A stretch of DNA of 64,000 nt from Globisporangium splendens (Eukaryota > Oomycota > Peronosporomycetes > Pythiales > Pythiaceae): NCBI GenBank assembly GCA_006386115.1, contig VFIW01000032.1, positions 454,418 through 518,417 of the forward strand, given 5' to 3'. Every line of letters begins with the position of its first letter. Within the stretch, counting starts at the first letter, position 1. Below the pieces are notes generated by a model. The model made no database searches. It saw only the letters and a program-made list of their open reading frames with translations, and was not told the origin of the DNA. The position numbers and the translations under genes were made by a program. This document shows positions 32,524 to 42,442 of this stretch, one piece after another.

Positions 32524-34725
32524 TTACTTCTTGCTCGGTTTCATCAGTTTGTACGATTCCAGACGCGACGAGGACAGCCCCGTGGCTTTGTACGCGTTCG
32601 CGGCGTCGCTGTCGCCCTTCTTCTTGCTGCGGCGCTGCTTCTTCTTCAAGTCATTGCTGCTTTTCTCCTTTGTTGCCTTCTTGTCCTCGCTCTCGTTCTC
32701 ACTCTTTGGCTTTTTAGAGACTGGTGCGTCCTCCTCGTCTTCATTCTTCGTCTCAGTCTCCGCCGAAGCAGAAGCCTTGGACTTCTTGATGCGCTTTCGC
32801 TTCTTGCCTGCCGACTTGGCCACACCAGCTTCAGCAGCAGCCTCAATAGGTTCTTCAGCACCCTCGTTGCTGTCCTCGGTCTTCTTCTTGCGCTTCTCCA
32901 TGCGCTCGCGCTTGGCTTCCTCGAGTGATTTCTTGAACTGCTTGACGCGCTTGCGGTCGACCTTGTACTCCTCCTCGAGGTACGGCGCCAGCTTCTTGAG
33001 CGACACCAGCGCCTTCAGCTCCTTGTCGTCCGCGGTCATGATCTCATCGACCGTGAGCCCAAAGTCGTTGGTCTTGACCTGACGGTACTTGAAGCGGCAC
33101 TTGAGATCGCCGATCAGGTCCTCGTAGTCGAGACTGTAGAGCTCGTTCAGGTATTTCTGCGACGCGCGCTTCAGTTCCTGCTTGCTCATGTTCTTGTGGG
33201 TCACTTCAGCGTCCTCGTCTTCCTCGGCATCATCGCCTTCTATCGCTTCGTCATCGTCCTCTTCAGCCTCCTCGTCGTCGTCAGCCTCAATAATGTTGGA
33301 CGCTTGTTCCTGCTCTTCCTCATCATCTTCCTGCTCTTCTTCGTCCTCAGGATCCACTGGCAGACCGGCAAAGAGCTCCTTGTCTTCCTCTTCGTCCCAC
33401 GTCGGCTTCTCCATACCGTCGTCGTCTTCGTTGTAGTACTCTTCATCAAACACCTGCTGCATGCGCTTGTCGTACTCTTCGGGGTCGAATTCGCCTTCGA
33501 GGTCACTGGCCAACAGCTTCGCGTCGTCGCGGCCCATGAGCTTGGCGACCTTCTCCAACTTGCTTTGGATCTCGGCCTGCTTCAGGTTCTTCAGACGGCG
33601 CAGCTCTTCCTCCTTTTTCAGACGCTCGAGCGCCTTGCGCTCCTTGCGCTCGGTACGCTTGCGCTTGCGCGAATCGTCTTCGCGACGCATACTGTCTTCA
33701 ATGTGACGCGCGTGGGTCTGGATCATGCCGCTGCCTTCTTCCTCAAATCGGAAGTTGTAGTTGTGCTCAAACTCTTCGGCTTTCTCTAGTTCTTCCGCGT
33801 CTTCGTCGTCATTCACGATCTCGTCGTAGTGCGGGATCACATCGGACTTGTCCTTCCAGCCTTCACTGCTCAGGTAGTGCTCCAGAAAAGCCTCAGGGTT
33901 CATCTCGTTCTCCTTCAGCTTCGTCCCGTACTTGTTCGTGAACGACGCGTACTCTTCGTCCTCCTGTTTCTTTTCGTCGTCGGTCTTCTTGCGGATCGTA
34001 AAGAGTCCACCATCGAGATCTTCCTCGTCGTCGTCCTTGTCGTTCTCGTCGTCATCAGACGCAGTCGCCTGCTTGAGCGTCGAGAGGAATTCCTGCTTAA
34101 GCTTCGCCTGCTCTTCCCCGTAGGTCATCACGCGGCCGTTGTCGCGCTCATCGTCGCTGCTGTCGACGTCACCCGCGATCACTTGTTGCCGCACGAGGTC
34201 CTTGTAGTACAGCGGCGCCGACTCGCTCTTCTTTTTTTTCTTCTTGTTTTTCTTCTTACTACCGTCCTCACCATCGCTACCGTCGCTGTTATCACCGTCA
34301 TCATCGTCCTTCTTGAAAAACGCAATGGACTTGTCGTAAATCGCCGGGTCTTTCTTGCGGATCAGCTTGAGCGTCTTGCGGATGTCCGCGTCCAGCGCGC
34401 GCGTCAGCTGCTCGCCGTCTTCGTCCTCGGTCTCCGACTCGGAGTCGGATTCGTCGTCGTCGTCGCCATAGAGCTCGCGCTTCTTCTCGAGCCGCTGCAG
34501 CTCCTCCTTGCGCTTCTGCTCCAGGAACGTCTTGGCGAACTTCTCGTTCACCTTGAGCTCCACGGGCTCTTCCTCTTGCTCCTTCTCTTGCTGCTCCGCT
34601 TTCACTGTCTGCTTGCTGCCCTTGGGAGCGAAGAGCTCGTCGGCGGCGTCGTGCTCTTCTTTCGCAACGGGCGCCACGTTGACGCCGCCGCCGCTCTTCT
34701 TGCTGCGCTTCTTCTTGCCCGCCAT
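32524..34725 (-). CDS. KRI1: KRI1-like ribosome biogenesis protein
   Basis: Nucleolar factor for 40S ribosome assembly; yeast Kri1 works with Krr1 in 18S rRNA processing. One exon, 733 residues from Met at 34725; the frame extends to 34776 but the basic start MAGKKKRSKKSGGG suits the family better. The first 540 residues are highly charged, with long Asp/Glu runs and KKKKKK tracts. The Kri1 family signatures appear in order: SSEGWKD in the middle, FDEEYYNEDD, and the C-terminal domain CRFKYRQVKTNDFGLTVDEI with VSLKKLAPY. A Lys-rich tail ends it. The gene converges on CRIPT with 125 bases between stop codons. The long acidic runs make many spurious open frames on the other strand. Confidence 0.93.
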   Translation of the reverse strand: MAGKKKRSKKSGGGVNVAPVAKEEHDAADELFAPKGSKQTVKAEQQEKEQEEEPVELKVNEKFAKTFLEQKRKEELQRLEKKRELYGDDDDESDSESETEDEDGEQLTRALDADIRKTLKLIRKKDPAIYDKSIAFFKKDDDDGDNSDGSDGEDGSKKKNKKKKKKSESAPLYYKDLVRQQVIAGDVDSSDDERDNGRVMTYGEEQAKLKQEFLSTLKQATASDDDENDKDDDEEDLDGGLFTIRKKTDDEKKQEDEEYASFTNKYGTKLKENEMNPEAFLEHYLSSEGWKDKSDVIPHYDEIVNDDEDAEELEKAEEFEHNYNFRFEEEGSGMIQTHARHIEDSMRREDDSRKRKRTERKERKALERLKKEEELRRLKNLKQAEIQSKLEKVAKLMGRDDAKLLASDLEGEFDPEEYDKRMQQVFDEEYYNEDDDGMEKPTWDEEEDKELFAGLPVDPEDEEEQEDDEEEQEQASNIIEADDDEEAEEDDDEAIEGDDAEEDEDAEVTHKNMSKQELKRASQKYLNELYSLDYEDLIGDLKCRFKYRQVKTNDFGLTVDEIMTADDKELKALVSLKKLAPYLEEEYKVDRKRVKQFKKSLEEAKRERMEKRKKKTEDSNEGAEEPIEAAAEAGVAKSAGKKRKRIKKSKASASAETETKNEDEEDAPVSKKPKSENESEDKKATKEKSSNDLKKKQRRSKKKGDSDAANAYKATGLSSSRLESYKLMKPSKK

Positions 34726-37052
34726 TCCTGTCTGAAGAATGAGCCAAATGGCAATTGGAGCTCTTCGCTCAGCCATTGACCTTTTGCTTGTCTCTTTTTT
34801 GCATTGAGGGCGGACAGTATGCGTTCAAGTAAGTACGATATGGCATTTCATCATCTGAAAACGTACTTGAACGAAGTGCAATGGTCGCAGCGTATCAAAT
34901 GGGGGTACTAATCGAAGAGCAGTGGGGTATTATATTATAGTCTACGGTACTGCTTGTCAACAATTTGGGTTGCTGGTTGTTGCGATTGATGGACAGGATG
35001 GAATGGATAGACAAACGAACGAATATCCCGGTTCTTGAGAACACGTTTTCTCTCCTATTGCAGTACGCTGCTGATTGGATGGCAGCAGTGCGTGTTTCGA
35101 CAATCCATACTCGCAGAGTGAAATCAAACGCAGCCTACGGTATCGCCACAGGTGCGTGCGTCAGAAGAACATCAAACAGACAAGCAACATGAACTTAAAA
35201 CGATAGGCAAAAATGTACTATGACAGACAAATGACAAATGCATGCAAGTGACAAATCAACCAGCCATCAACAAATTCTTGCAGATGTGACACATACCTAC
35301 ACTTTTTGGGTTGCTTGCTTGCAGCAATTTCCACAAGCAGCAAACAGCAATTGCAAGCAAGGGAGGTTCGTGCTTCAAGAGAAAGAGCAGCTGGCGTGCT
35401 TGCTCTTGCATGTTCTTTCCTTCCGGTTCGCACTCGAACATTCAACAACAGTAGTACAGTAAGTGGCCAATTGCAAGGATCCCCAGTGGGCAGGATGACT
35501 GGCTGCGCCAAGCGACCCAGTACCGTTTATGACCCATTTCGGGTCTCCCTTCACAACGATCACAGCGATCGCAAGTGGTTAGGGATTTTGCGATTGGCCA
35601 TTTATAACAATCCTCACCACTCGCTTTAACGACTAAAACGGACCTTCGGAGCTTAAAAAGGTGTGAGAAGTGCAGCAAAGCATTGCGTAATCAAAAGGTG
35701 GGTGCAAGGAAGTGTGCGCTGCAGGTCTCTCCTGCAAGCTGAAAAAGACAGAAAGAAACGTTGGTGGCGGCACGTAATTCTTAGCATTCCCATCAAATTC
35801 ACTCTATTTCGGAGACTTTGGAAGTGTGCATGTGTCCATTTGCGCGCAGTGTATGTAGAAAGAATTGCGCGTTTTCGTTCATACCACTTTTGTGTGTGTG
35901 CGTCAACCAATTGTGTGACGGGGCCAACAGTGTCTTTTTCTCTATACGTTCTCGAGTGCCGACCGCGAATTTGAGTGGCCAGGAAGCACTGCCCTCATGC
36001 CGATCTTTTCGTTTGCAGCTTTTCTTTTTTTCTCGAACCGACCGTTTTTTCCGGATGTATTGTGCTGGGTTTGTTTCTCTGCACAAACGATATGGGATAA
36101 AAACACACACCGGTGAACGCTAAAACCTACGAGCGAATAGGGGACCTTGTGTTGCCTTTGCAGCGTTTGCGTAGTGGGCTTCTCTTTGAGTCCACAAAGA
36201 AGCATGGCCTTCAATAATCTCTATATGTGGCATAAACCATTTCTATAATGCGTAAATACTCATTTGAGATCATAAGAATCGTTCACATAAACTCTCAATT
36301 ACTGCATATTACTGTTTATTGTTGCTCGTACCTGCTATGAAGGGTTTTCTCAGCTTTTTTCCCCCCTTGTTTTTATCCTCAGCGGGTCTTTTTTGTGAGT
36401 GTGGGGCATTCTTCCCATACCAACGATCCCAGACGCCCACATTGACACCAAACGCTCAAGCCCCCGCCCGCTCCACACGCAGCCACGTCCACGCGCTTCC
36501 TTCTCTGCATCTCCATCTCTCTGTGAGAAGGACGGACTGCGAGTCTCCCTCCCTCTGTGCACATACGTCCGCAGCCGCCCTCCGCTGCCTTCTCTGCGCT
36601 GTCACAGCAGGTGACGCGTCCGTCTTCTTCCCCCATCCATCCATCCAATTGAACCGAGTGCAATTGGGAGAACCCCCCTTCTCTTCACAGACACGCACTG
36701 GCGAAAGCAGTGCGGCAATAAGAGAAGGAGAGAAGAGCGATCGCGTGGCTCAGCAGCAGCTACGGAAGTGCCGACTGCATTCTCGTGTTCCAAGAGCCCA
36801 GGTCGACGCCGCATTGGTTGCTCAAGTTGCCGATTATTGCCGCTATTGTCGCTGCAGGATTGAAGAGAAGCATCCTGTTTGACTCCTAGCGAGCTGCTAT
36901 ATCACACGTTGCGCTTCCTGTCAGCGTGATCCTCGCGTCCGTGTTCAAAGTAGCGCGACGTGAGTTCCTTACCAAGTCGAGTATTTTGAGCGCGCCGGTG
37001 AGGTTATCCGCATTGTGGCGGAGTGCAAGCAGACTAGGAACCGTACATTATA
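34726..37052. other. Intergenic 2.3 kb with pyrimidine-rich stretch
   Basis: No convincing gene is found. This region must hold the divergent promoters of KRI1 and the cyclin gene. From about 36,350 to 36,680 the plus strand is very C/T-rich (CTTTTTTCCCCCC, CCATCCATCCATCC), which suits a 5' UTR or promoter of the cyclin gene. An open frame at 36,319-36,882 is judged non-coding. Confidence 0.45.
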
Positions 37053-38090
37053 ATGATCGACACGAAGGAGAATGAAGAGCGCGGGCGCATGATCGCGCAT
37101 ACGCTGGCAGCCGTCGTGGACGATATCGTGCGCGAGAGCGGGTACGAGACGATGTCGTACGGGCAGCAGCAGCAGCCGTCCAAGTTCGAAGCGTTCCGCG
37201 CGCCCGGCATCTCGATCCGCGACTACCTCATGCGCATCCACAAGTACGCATCGTGCAGCCCCGAGTGTTTTGTGCTCGCGCTCGTGTACATTGACCGGCT
37301 GCAGCGCATGCAGGGCTTTGTGCTCACGCACCTGAACGTGCACCGCGTGGTGATTACGAGCGTCGTGCTCGCGGCCAAGTTCTTTGACGACCACTACTTC
37401 AACAACGCGTACTACGCCAAGGTCGGCGGCGTGCTGTGCAAGGAGATGAACGAGCTCGAGATCGAATACCTGCTGCTGATCAACTTCAGTCTCCACGTGA
37501 GCACGGACACGTACGCGCGGTTCTACAACGAGCTCGTGGGCCACTACAACCGCACGAGCAGCGGCGGCCGCCACAACCCGTACATGTCGCCGTCGCCGTA
37601 CTACGACGTGGAGCACTTCGTGGCCGAGGACCCGGAGAACGAGGGCCAGCTCATGTACGTGACCAACTACAATCAGCGCGTGCCGCCAGTGATCGACAAC
37701 TCGCGCCACAGCTACCACCACCGGGGGAGCAGCCACCACCACCACTACAGCAACCACAGCCACCATCCGCAGCAGCAGTACGGCTACCAGCAGCAGCAAC
37801 AGCCCTACCAGCAGCAGCATATGTATCAGAGCGAGCCGCAGCCGCAGTATGCGCCGCAGTATCAGCATCACTACCCTCCGCAGCAGCAGCAAGTCTACCA
37901 CCACCAGCAACAGCAGCCACAGCACTACCGTCGCCGTACAATAGAAGAAAATGACAAGTCCTACGCTGCGTCTGGCCACTCCACAAGCGCCAACGCCGCA
38001 TCCACAGCATCAGCAACGACAACAGCGACGGCAACGCGCGCGTCGGGGCAAAAGCGACGGAGTGCTGTCGCGCTCGGCGTCAATGCGTAA
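37053..38090 (+). CDS. PHO80-like cyclin with Gln/His-rich tail
   Basis: Single-exon protein of 345 residues. Residues about 10-170 form a cyclin fold of the PHO80/P-U type, with the phrases FRAPGISIRDYLMRIHKYAS, FVLALVYIDRLQ, NVHRVVITSVVLAAKFFDD and NNAYYAKVGGV. These cyclins pair with Pho85-like CDKs and link phosphate or nutrient status to the cell cycle; the actual CDK here is unknown. From about residue 210 the protein turns into His-, Gln-, Pro- and Tyr-rich sequence (HHRGSSHHHHYSNHSHH then repeated QQQ), ending in Ala/Thr repeats. Such tails are disordered and may vary in length between strains. A Gln run also sits inside the N-terminus (GQQQQPSK). Confidence 0.85.
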   Translation: MIDTKENEERGRMIAHTLAAVVDDIVRESGYETMSYGQQQQPSKFEAFRAPGISIRDYLMRIHKYASCSPECFVLALVYIDRLQRMQGFVLTHLNVHRVVITSVVLAAKFFDDHYFNNAYYAKVGGVLCKEMNELEIEYLLLINFSLHVSTDTYARFYNELVGHYNRTSSGGRHNPYMSPSPYYDVEHFVAEDPENEGQLMYVTNYNQRVPPVIDNSRHSYHHRGSSHHHHYSNHSHHPQQQYGYQQQQQPYQQQHMYQSEPQPQYAPQYQHHYPPQQQQVYHHQQQQPQHYRRRTIEENDKSYAASGHSTSANAASTASATTTATATRASGQKRRSAVALGVNA

Positions 38091-38344
38091 ACTGTTGAGA
38101 GAAGCCTGGCAGGGACCCAAGGATATAAGAAAACAATATTCAGATAGTAGGCAGCATGCGCAATGCGATGGAGCAAACGTGTGGCCTGGAGGCAAGGCGT
38201 TAGGTCAACAAAATCAACATAGTAGTCTTTCAATAGTGGATAGTCTTTTTTTTTTTCTCTTGTTGCTATTGATTTTTGTGGGGAAAAAATACTCAAAAAC
38301 AAAGCCTCAACACCTCATGCGCTTGTTGAATAATTTGCCATTTT

Positions 38345-39267
38345 CTATTTGCGCTGCCAGAAGGTGCCGTCCGAGACACCCCACTGGTACTTGCGCGCGT
38401 GCTCGCGGATCATGAACGGGTAGTCCTGGCGTTTGACGAGCGTGAAGTCCTTGCTCAGATGCTTCTCAATGACGCTAAAGCTGTCGACGGGTTTGCCCGT
38501 GGTTTCGTCCATGCGAGCGCCGATCCACTTGTCCTTGGCCGTGTACTCCTCGAGCCACGAGTACGGACTGATGAGCGCCAGCACGCCGCCCTGGTTCACG
38601 AAGCCGCCCACTTCGGTCAGGAACTTCTCCGGATCTGGCAGCCGACACAGCAGATTGGACGCGAACACGACGTCGAATTTGCCCAGCGACGGCGACAGAT
38701 TGCACGCGTCGCCCTGCTGGAAGCTCACGTTCGCAGGCTTGACGCCCTCAGGCAGCTTGGCTTTGCGGAGCTCGCGGATCTCGCCCTGGATGTGCGCCTC
38801 GTACTCGAGTTCACCCTGCGCCTTCATCTTGTTGGCCGTGTCGGCAAAGTGGTGCGAAAAGTCGATGCCCACGGCCTCGTCAAAGTGCTTGCTGAGCTCA
38901 AATGTGGCGCGACCGACGGCGCAACCGATGTCGAGTGCGCGGCGGCGGTGCGTCGCTGGCACGTGCTTGACGCACTCCTCCACCGTCAGCGGCAGAAACG
39001 CGAGCGCATCCTTCGGCGCAAAGCTGTACGGTACGACTTCAGACGGATCACCTGCATAAAGAAGCAAATGATGGCGCCACGTGGCATTTAGCACACACTT
39101 TTACGTAGCTCTTGGGAACGCAGATTGATTCGTCCATTGTAGAGAAACGTACCAAAGTGGAACTGCAGGTACTCGTGCACGGCGCGCTCGGACTCGTAGA
39201 CGACGGAGCCGCTGGCCGTGGTGCTGCGGACGACGGCGGCTTGCATGGCTTTCGTGGACGCGCGCAT
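38345..39267 (-). CDS. SAM methyltransferase, OvoA C-terminal type
   Basis: Class I SAM-dependent methyltransferase of 273 residues in two exons, 39267-39153 and 39051-38345, joined CACTTTG to GTGAT by a 101-nt GT-AG intron. The SAM-binding motif I is LDIGCAVGRATFEL, followed by the acidic GIDFS, then FQQGDACNL and FASNLLCRLPDPEKFL. These phrases resemble the methyltransferase domain of the ovothiol enzyme OvoA and the stand-alone family named putative 4-mercaptohistidine N1-methyltransferase. The likely reaction is methylation of the imidazole nitrogen of mercaptohistidine to give ovothiol, an antioxidant thiol. No OvoA sulfoxide synthase domain is in the window. Met at 39246 is an alternative start. 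Confidence 0.75.
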
Positions 39268-39640
39268 TCTACGAGGAGAGCGAATTGATCAATGCTGCTC
39301 CATGAGGATTGGCCATTTCAGATTGGGTAATCGTCGGATCCTGTTGCAACCCCCCCCACCCCCCCCCTCCACCGCCCCCCCCCGCTTCTGGCAACATGTT
39401 TTTCTTGTTTCTTGTCACTTGAAAAGACTAATAATATTACTTGATGTTGCGGTATCAAACGCTAGTAAAGAAAAGACACAACAAAGAGATTTTCTGCACA
39501 AACGTAAACAATTGACGCACTTTTCTCGCGCCCCTCGGACCGGGGAGAGAAAGGGGGGGGGGAAAAAAAGGGGGGGGGAGGGAGGGGGTGGACCAAGGGG
39601 GGGAAGGGGGGCAGAGGGGCGGGGACCGATGGTTCCAGTC
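39268..39640. other. Eukaryote-bacterium join with low-complexity C and G runs
   Basis: The segment opens as ordinary eukaryotic 5' flank, then has a C-rich block at about 39,350-39,385 (C runs broken by single A, T and G). AT-rich sequence resembling the eukaryote follows to about 39,540. Next come G and A homopolymers at about 39,550-39,612 (G10, A7, G9, G5, G7, G6) and bacterial rnhB from about 39,641. The homopolymer mixture looks like the miscalled tail of a sequencing read. The block is best treated as an assembly artefact. Confidence 0.85.
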
Positions 39641-39945
39641 CCCTGCACCGCGCGCTGCATCGCCAGCATGGTGGCGCGCAGGATGTTCAGGCTGTCGATT
39701 TCCGCGACCGTGGCGCTGGCGATGCACCAGGCAAGCGCCTGTTCCTTGATCTGCAGCGCCAATTCCTCGCGGCGCACGGCGGTGAGGACCTTGGAGTCGG
39801 CCAGGCCGTCAATGAAGCGTGATGGGTCCAGAATGACCGCCGCCGCGTAGACTTCGCCAGCTAGCGGGCCGCGGCCCGCCTCGTCGACGCCGGCGGTCAG
39901 CAGCGCGGGCTGCTCCGGCGCCACGAAAAGCTCAGGCTGCTCCAT
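39641..39945 (-). CDS. rnhB: Ribonuclease HII, 3' part missing at the join
   Basis: N-terminal half of RNase HII, which removes RNA from RNA-DNA hybrids and single ribonucleotides from DNA. Translation from 39945 gives the family motif [15 protein letters not shown] with its catalytic Asp-Glu, [15 protein letters not shown] and the helix [16 protein letters not shown]. After about 101 residues the sequence becomes Pro/Gly junk from the G-rich join; the family normally has about 200 residues, so the second catalytic half is absent. The gene overlaps the end of lpxB by 14 bases, the normal arrangement at the end of the lpx operon. Truncation is by assembly, not evolution, as far as can be judged. 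Confidence 0.92.
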
Positions 39946-41128
39946 CGGCCACCTCCAGGATCGCCTGCGCGGCCAGCGCCGGCGTATCGCGTAACAGGTC
40001 TTGGTGCATGGCGGTAAAACGGGCCTCCACGCGGGCAATCAGGGCGTCGTCGGTCAACGCCTGCCAGGTCGCTTCGGCCAGTTTATCGGGCGTCGCGTCA
40101 TCCTGCAAAAGCTCGGGAACGACGAAGTCGCGAAGCAGCACGTTGGGCAGGCCCACCCAGGGCAGGTACGGGCGCTGCTGACCAGACTTCCACGCCATGA
40201 TCCGCCGCATCCAGGGCGACAGGACGTATGAGATGACCATGGGCCGTTTGAACAGCGCCGTCTCCAGCGTGGCGGTGCCGCTTGCGACCAGGACGGCCGT
40301 GGCGGCTTCCATGACGGACCAGGCCACCGGCGCCTTGCGGTCCCCGCCCTCGCCGTGCAGATCGTGCGCGGTGACGCAGCGCAGACCGGGCACGGGGTAC
40401 TGGGCCAGGATTTCCAGGAACTCGGCCCGCCGCTGGTCATTGACCATGGGCACGATGCACTGCAGAGCCGGATCCTTCTTCAGCAGTTGCTGGGCCGCCT
40501 GCAGAAAGCGCGGCGCGAGCAGACGGATCTCCGAGGACCGGCTGCCGGGCAGGATCGCCAGCACACGGGCGTCTTGATCGATGCCCAGGCGCGCGCGGGC
40601 CGCCGCGCGGTCCGGCTGCATCGGCACGGCGCCGGCCAGCGGATGGCCCACGTACGTCACCGGTATGCGTTCCTTGCGGTAGATCTCTTCCTCGAACGGA
40701 AACAGCACCAGCATGTGCGAGACCGATTCGCGGATCTTGTGAATGCGCTCGTAGCGCCAGGCCCAGATCGAGGGGCCGACGAAATGCACCGTCGGCGTGC
40801 CCGCCTGGCGCAGCTGGTGCTCCAGCCGCAGATTGAAGTCGGGTGCGTCGATGCCCACGAAGACGGACGGCGGCTCGGCGAGCCAGCGGCGCTTGACGTC
40901 GCGGTAGGTGGCCAGCAGGCTCGGCAGGCGCTTGAGCGCGTCCACGTAGCCAAACACGGTCAGCGCGTGCATCGGATGCCAGGCGTCGAAGTCTCGCGCC
41001 TGCATCTGCGGTCCGCCGATGCCCTCGCAGCGCACGCCGCTGTCGCGCGCTTGCAGACCGGCAATGATGCGTCCGGCCAGCAGGTCGCCCGAAGGCTCGC
41101 CGGCCACCATGCCGATCCGAGTGCTCAT
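39932..41128 (-). CDS. lpxB: Lipid A disaccharide synthase
   Basis: Glycosyltransferase of 398 residues that joins UDP-2,3-diacylglucosamine and lipid X to make the lipid A disaccharide at the inner membrane. Family features: [20 protein letters not shown] at the N-terminus, [33 protein letters not shown] and LPGSRSSEI, ending with the ASGTATLE donor-site motif. Its start overlaps the stop of lpxA by 4 bases and its end overlaps rnhB, so translation is probably coupled across lpxA-lpxB-rnhB. Confidence 0.97.
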   Translation of the reverse strand: MSTRIGMVAGEPSGDLLAGRIIAGLQARDSGVRCEGIGGPQMQARDFDAWHPMHALTVFGYVDALKRLPSLLATYRDVKRRWLAEPPSVFVGIDAPDFNLRLEHQLRQAGTPTVHFVGPSIWAWRYERIHKIRESVSHMLVLFPFEEEIYRKERIPVTYVGHPLAGAVPMQPDRAAARARLGIDQDARVLAILPGSRSSEIRLLAPRFLQAAQQLLKKDPALQCIVPMVNDQRRAEFLEILAQYPVPGLRCVTAHDLHGEGGDRKAPVAWSVMEAATAVLVASGTATLETALFKRPMVISYVLSPWMRRIMAWKSGQQRPYLPWVGLPNVLLRDFVVPELLQDDATPDKLAEATWQALTDDALIARVEARFTAMHQDLLRDTPALAAQAILEVADGAA

Positions 41129-41919
41129 GGGCGGATGATGCCGCGGGAGGCGACGTCCAGGAAGTCCAGCAGCATCTGCAGATGTTCCGCGGCTTCAGGG
41201 GTGGATTGCTGGCGCTCGCGCAGTTCGGCGCGCGCCGCGTCCAGGGGCAGGCCCCGGCGGTAGATGATCTTGTAGGCTTCGCGAAGAGCCGAAATCGAGG
41301 CCGCGGAAAAACCGCGGCGTTTCAGGCCTTCGACGTTGATGCCCACCGGACGGCACGGGTTGCCGGCCGCCAGCACAAAAGGCGGGGTGTCCTGCATGAG
41401 GGAGCTGTTGCCGCCCGTCATGGTGTGCGCACCCACGCGCGAGAACTGGTGCACCCCGGTCAGGCCGCCGATGATCGCCCAGTCGCCCACGTGCACGTGG
41501 CCGCCAAGCTGCACTGAATTGGCCAGGATCGTGTTGCTGCCGATGTGGCAGTCATGGGCCACGTGAACGTAGGCCATGATCCAGTTGTCGTTGCCCAGCG
41601 TTGTTTCACCGCCATCCTGCGTCGTGCCGGTATTCAGCGTGACGAATTCGCGCACCGTGTTGCGGTCGCCGATCGTCAGGCGCGTGGGCTCGCCCGCGTA
41701 CTTCTTGTCCTGCGGCATGCCGCCAATGGAGCAATAACGATAGAAGCGGTTGTCGCGACCGATGGTGGTCACACCGTCGATCATGCAGTACGGGCCGATT
41801 TCGGTGCCCGCACCGATGGTCACATCAGGCCCCACCACTGCGAACGGGCCGATGACCACGGTCGGGTCGATTTTTGCCGCCGGATCGACAACAGCGGTGG
41901 GATGGATGTTTCCTGCCAT
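41125..41919 (-). CDS. lpxA: UDP-GlcNAc O-acyltransferase
   Basis: First enzyme of lipid A synthesis; moves a 3-hydroxyacyl chain from acyl carrier protein to UDP-GlcNAc in the cytosol. At 264 residues it has the family length. A left-handed beta-helix is shown by hexapeptide repeats (IHPTAVVDPAAKIDPTVVIG and onward). The catalytic-His segment MAYVHVAHDCHIGSNTI is present, and the C-terminal helical part follows from about residue 195. It sits one base after fabZ, giving a fabZ-lpxA-lpxB run with almost no gaps. Confidence 0.97.
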   Translation of the reverse strand: MAGNIHPTAVVDPAAKIDPTVVIGPFAVVGPDVTIGAGTEIGPYCMIDGVTTIGRDNRFYRYCSIGGMPQDKKYAGEPTRLTIGDRNTVREFVTLNTGTTQDGGETTLGNDNWIMAYVHVAHDCHIGSNTILANSVQLGGHVHVGDWAIIGGLTGVHQFSRVGAHTMTGGNSSLMQDTPPFVLAAGNPCRPVGINVEGLKRRGFSAASISALREAYKIIYRRGLPLDAARAELRERQQSTPEAAEHLQMLLDFLDVASRGIIRP

Positions 41920-42375
41920 TTACTCTTCCAGGCTGCGAATCGCGCACATCAGCTTGGCGGAAGCCACTTCCTGGCCGTCGACCGTCGCGCGTGCTTGATA
42001 CTTACAGATGCTGCGGCTCAGGCGTTCCGCTTCGACCTCGATGCGCAGCTGGTCACCCGGGACGACGGGGCGGCGAAAGCGCGCGCCGTCGATGCCGACC
42101 AGGTAATAGGCGGTCTTGGCGCCTTCACACTTGAGGCCGCCGTTCTCGTCCGTGAACGAGAACAGCGCCGAGGCCTGGGCCATGGCTTCGACGATGAGCA
42201 CGCCCGGCATCACCGGATGGTGAGGAAAGTGACCGTTGAAAAACGGCTCGTTGATCGAGACGTTCTTGATGGCGACGATGGACTTGCCAGGCACCATTTC
42301 CACGACACGGTCAATCAGCAGCATCGGGTAGCGATGCGGCAGCCTCTCCATGATCCCCTTGATGTCGAGTTCCAT
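41920..42375 (-). CDS. fabZ: 3-hydroxyacyl-ACP dehydratase
   Basis: Hot-dog fold dehydratase of fatty-acid elongation, 151 residues. The signature [20 protein letters not shown] is complete, with the active-site His and Glu; [13 protein letters not shown] marks the N-terminus. Its place between lpxD and lpxA is conserved in proteobacteria, where it balances the shared 3-hydroxyacyl-ACP pool between phospholipid and lipid A. Confidence 0.97.
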   Translation of the reverse strand: MELDIKGIMERLPHRYPMLLIDRVVEMVPGKSIVAIKNVSINEPFFNGHFPHHPVMPGVLIVEAMAQASALFSFTDENGGLKCEGAKTAYYLVGIDGARFRRPVVPGDQLRIEVEAERLSRSICKYQARATVDGQEVASAKLMCAIRSLEE

Positions 42376-42442
42376 TTTTCTATGCGTTCCTGCGAAATTA
42401 AATAATGTGGCGGCGCGGGCGCGCCAGGGCGGCGAACGCGCC

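Noticed and set aside
33829..34779. 316-codon Leu/Val-rich frame antisense to KRI1
   Set aside because: Complement of the Glu/Asp/Lys repeats of KRI1, which read as Leu/Val/Phe on the other strand.
36319..36882. 187-codon open frame before the cyclin gene
   Set aside because: Lies in C/T-rich probable 5' leader; Ser/Pro/Arg composition and no recognisable domain.
39550..39612. G-rich runs as telomere or G-quadruplex element
   Set aside because: Irregular homopolymers without a repeat unit; they look like miscalled read ends.
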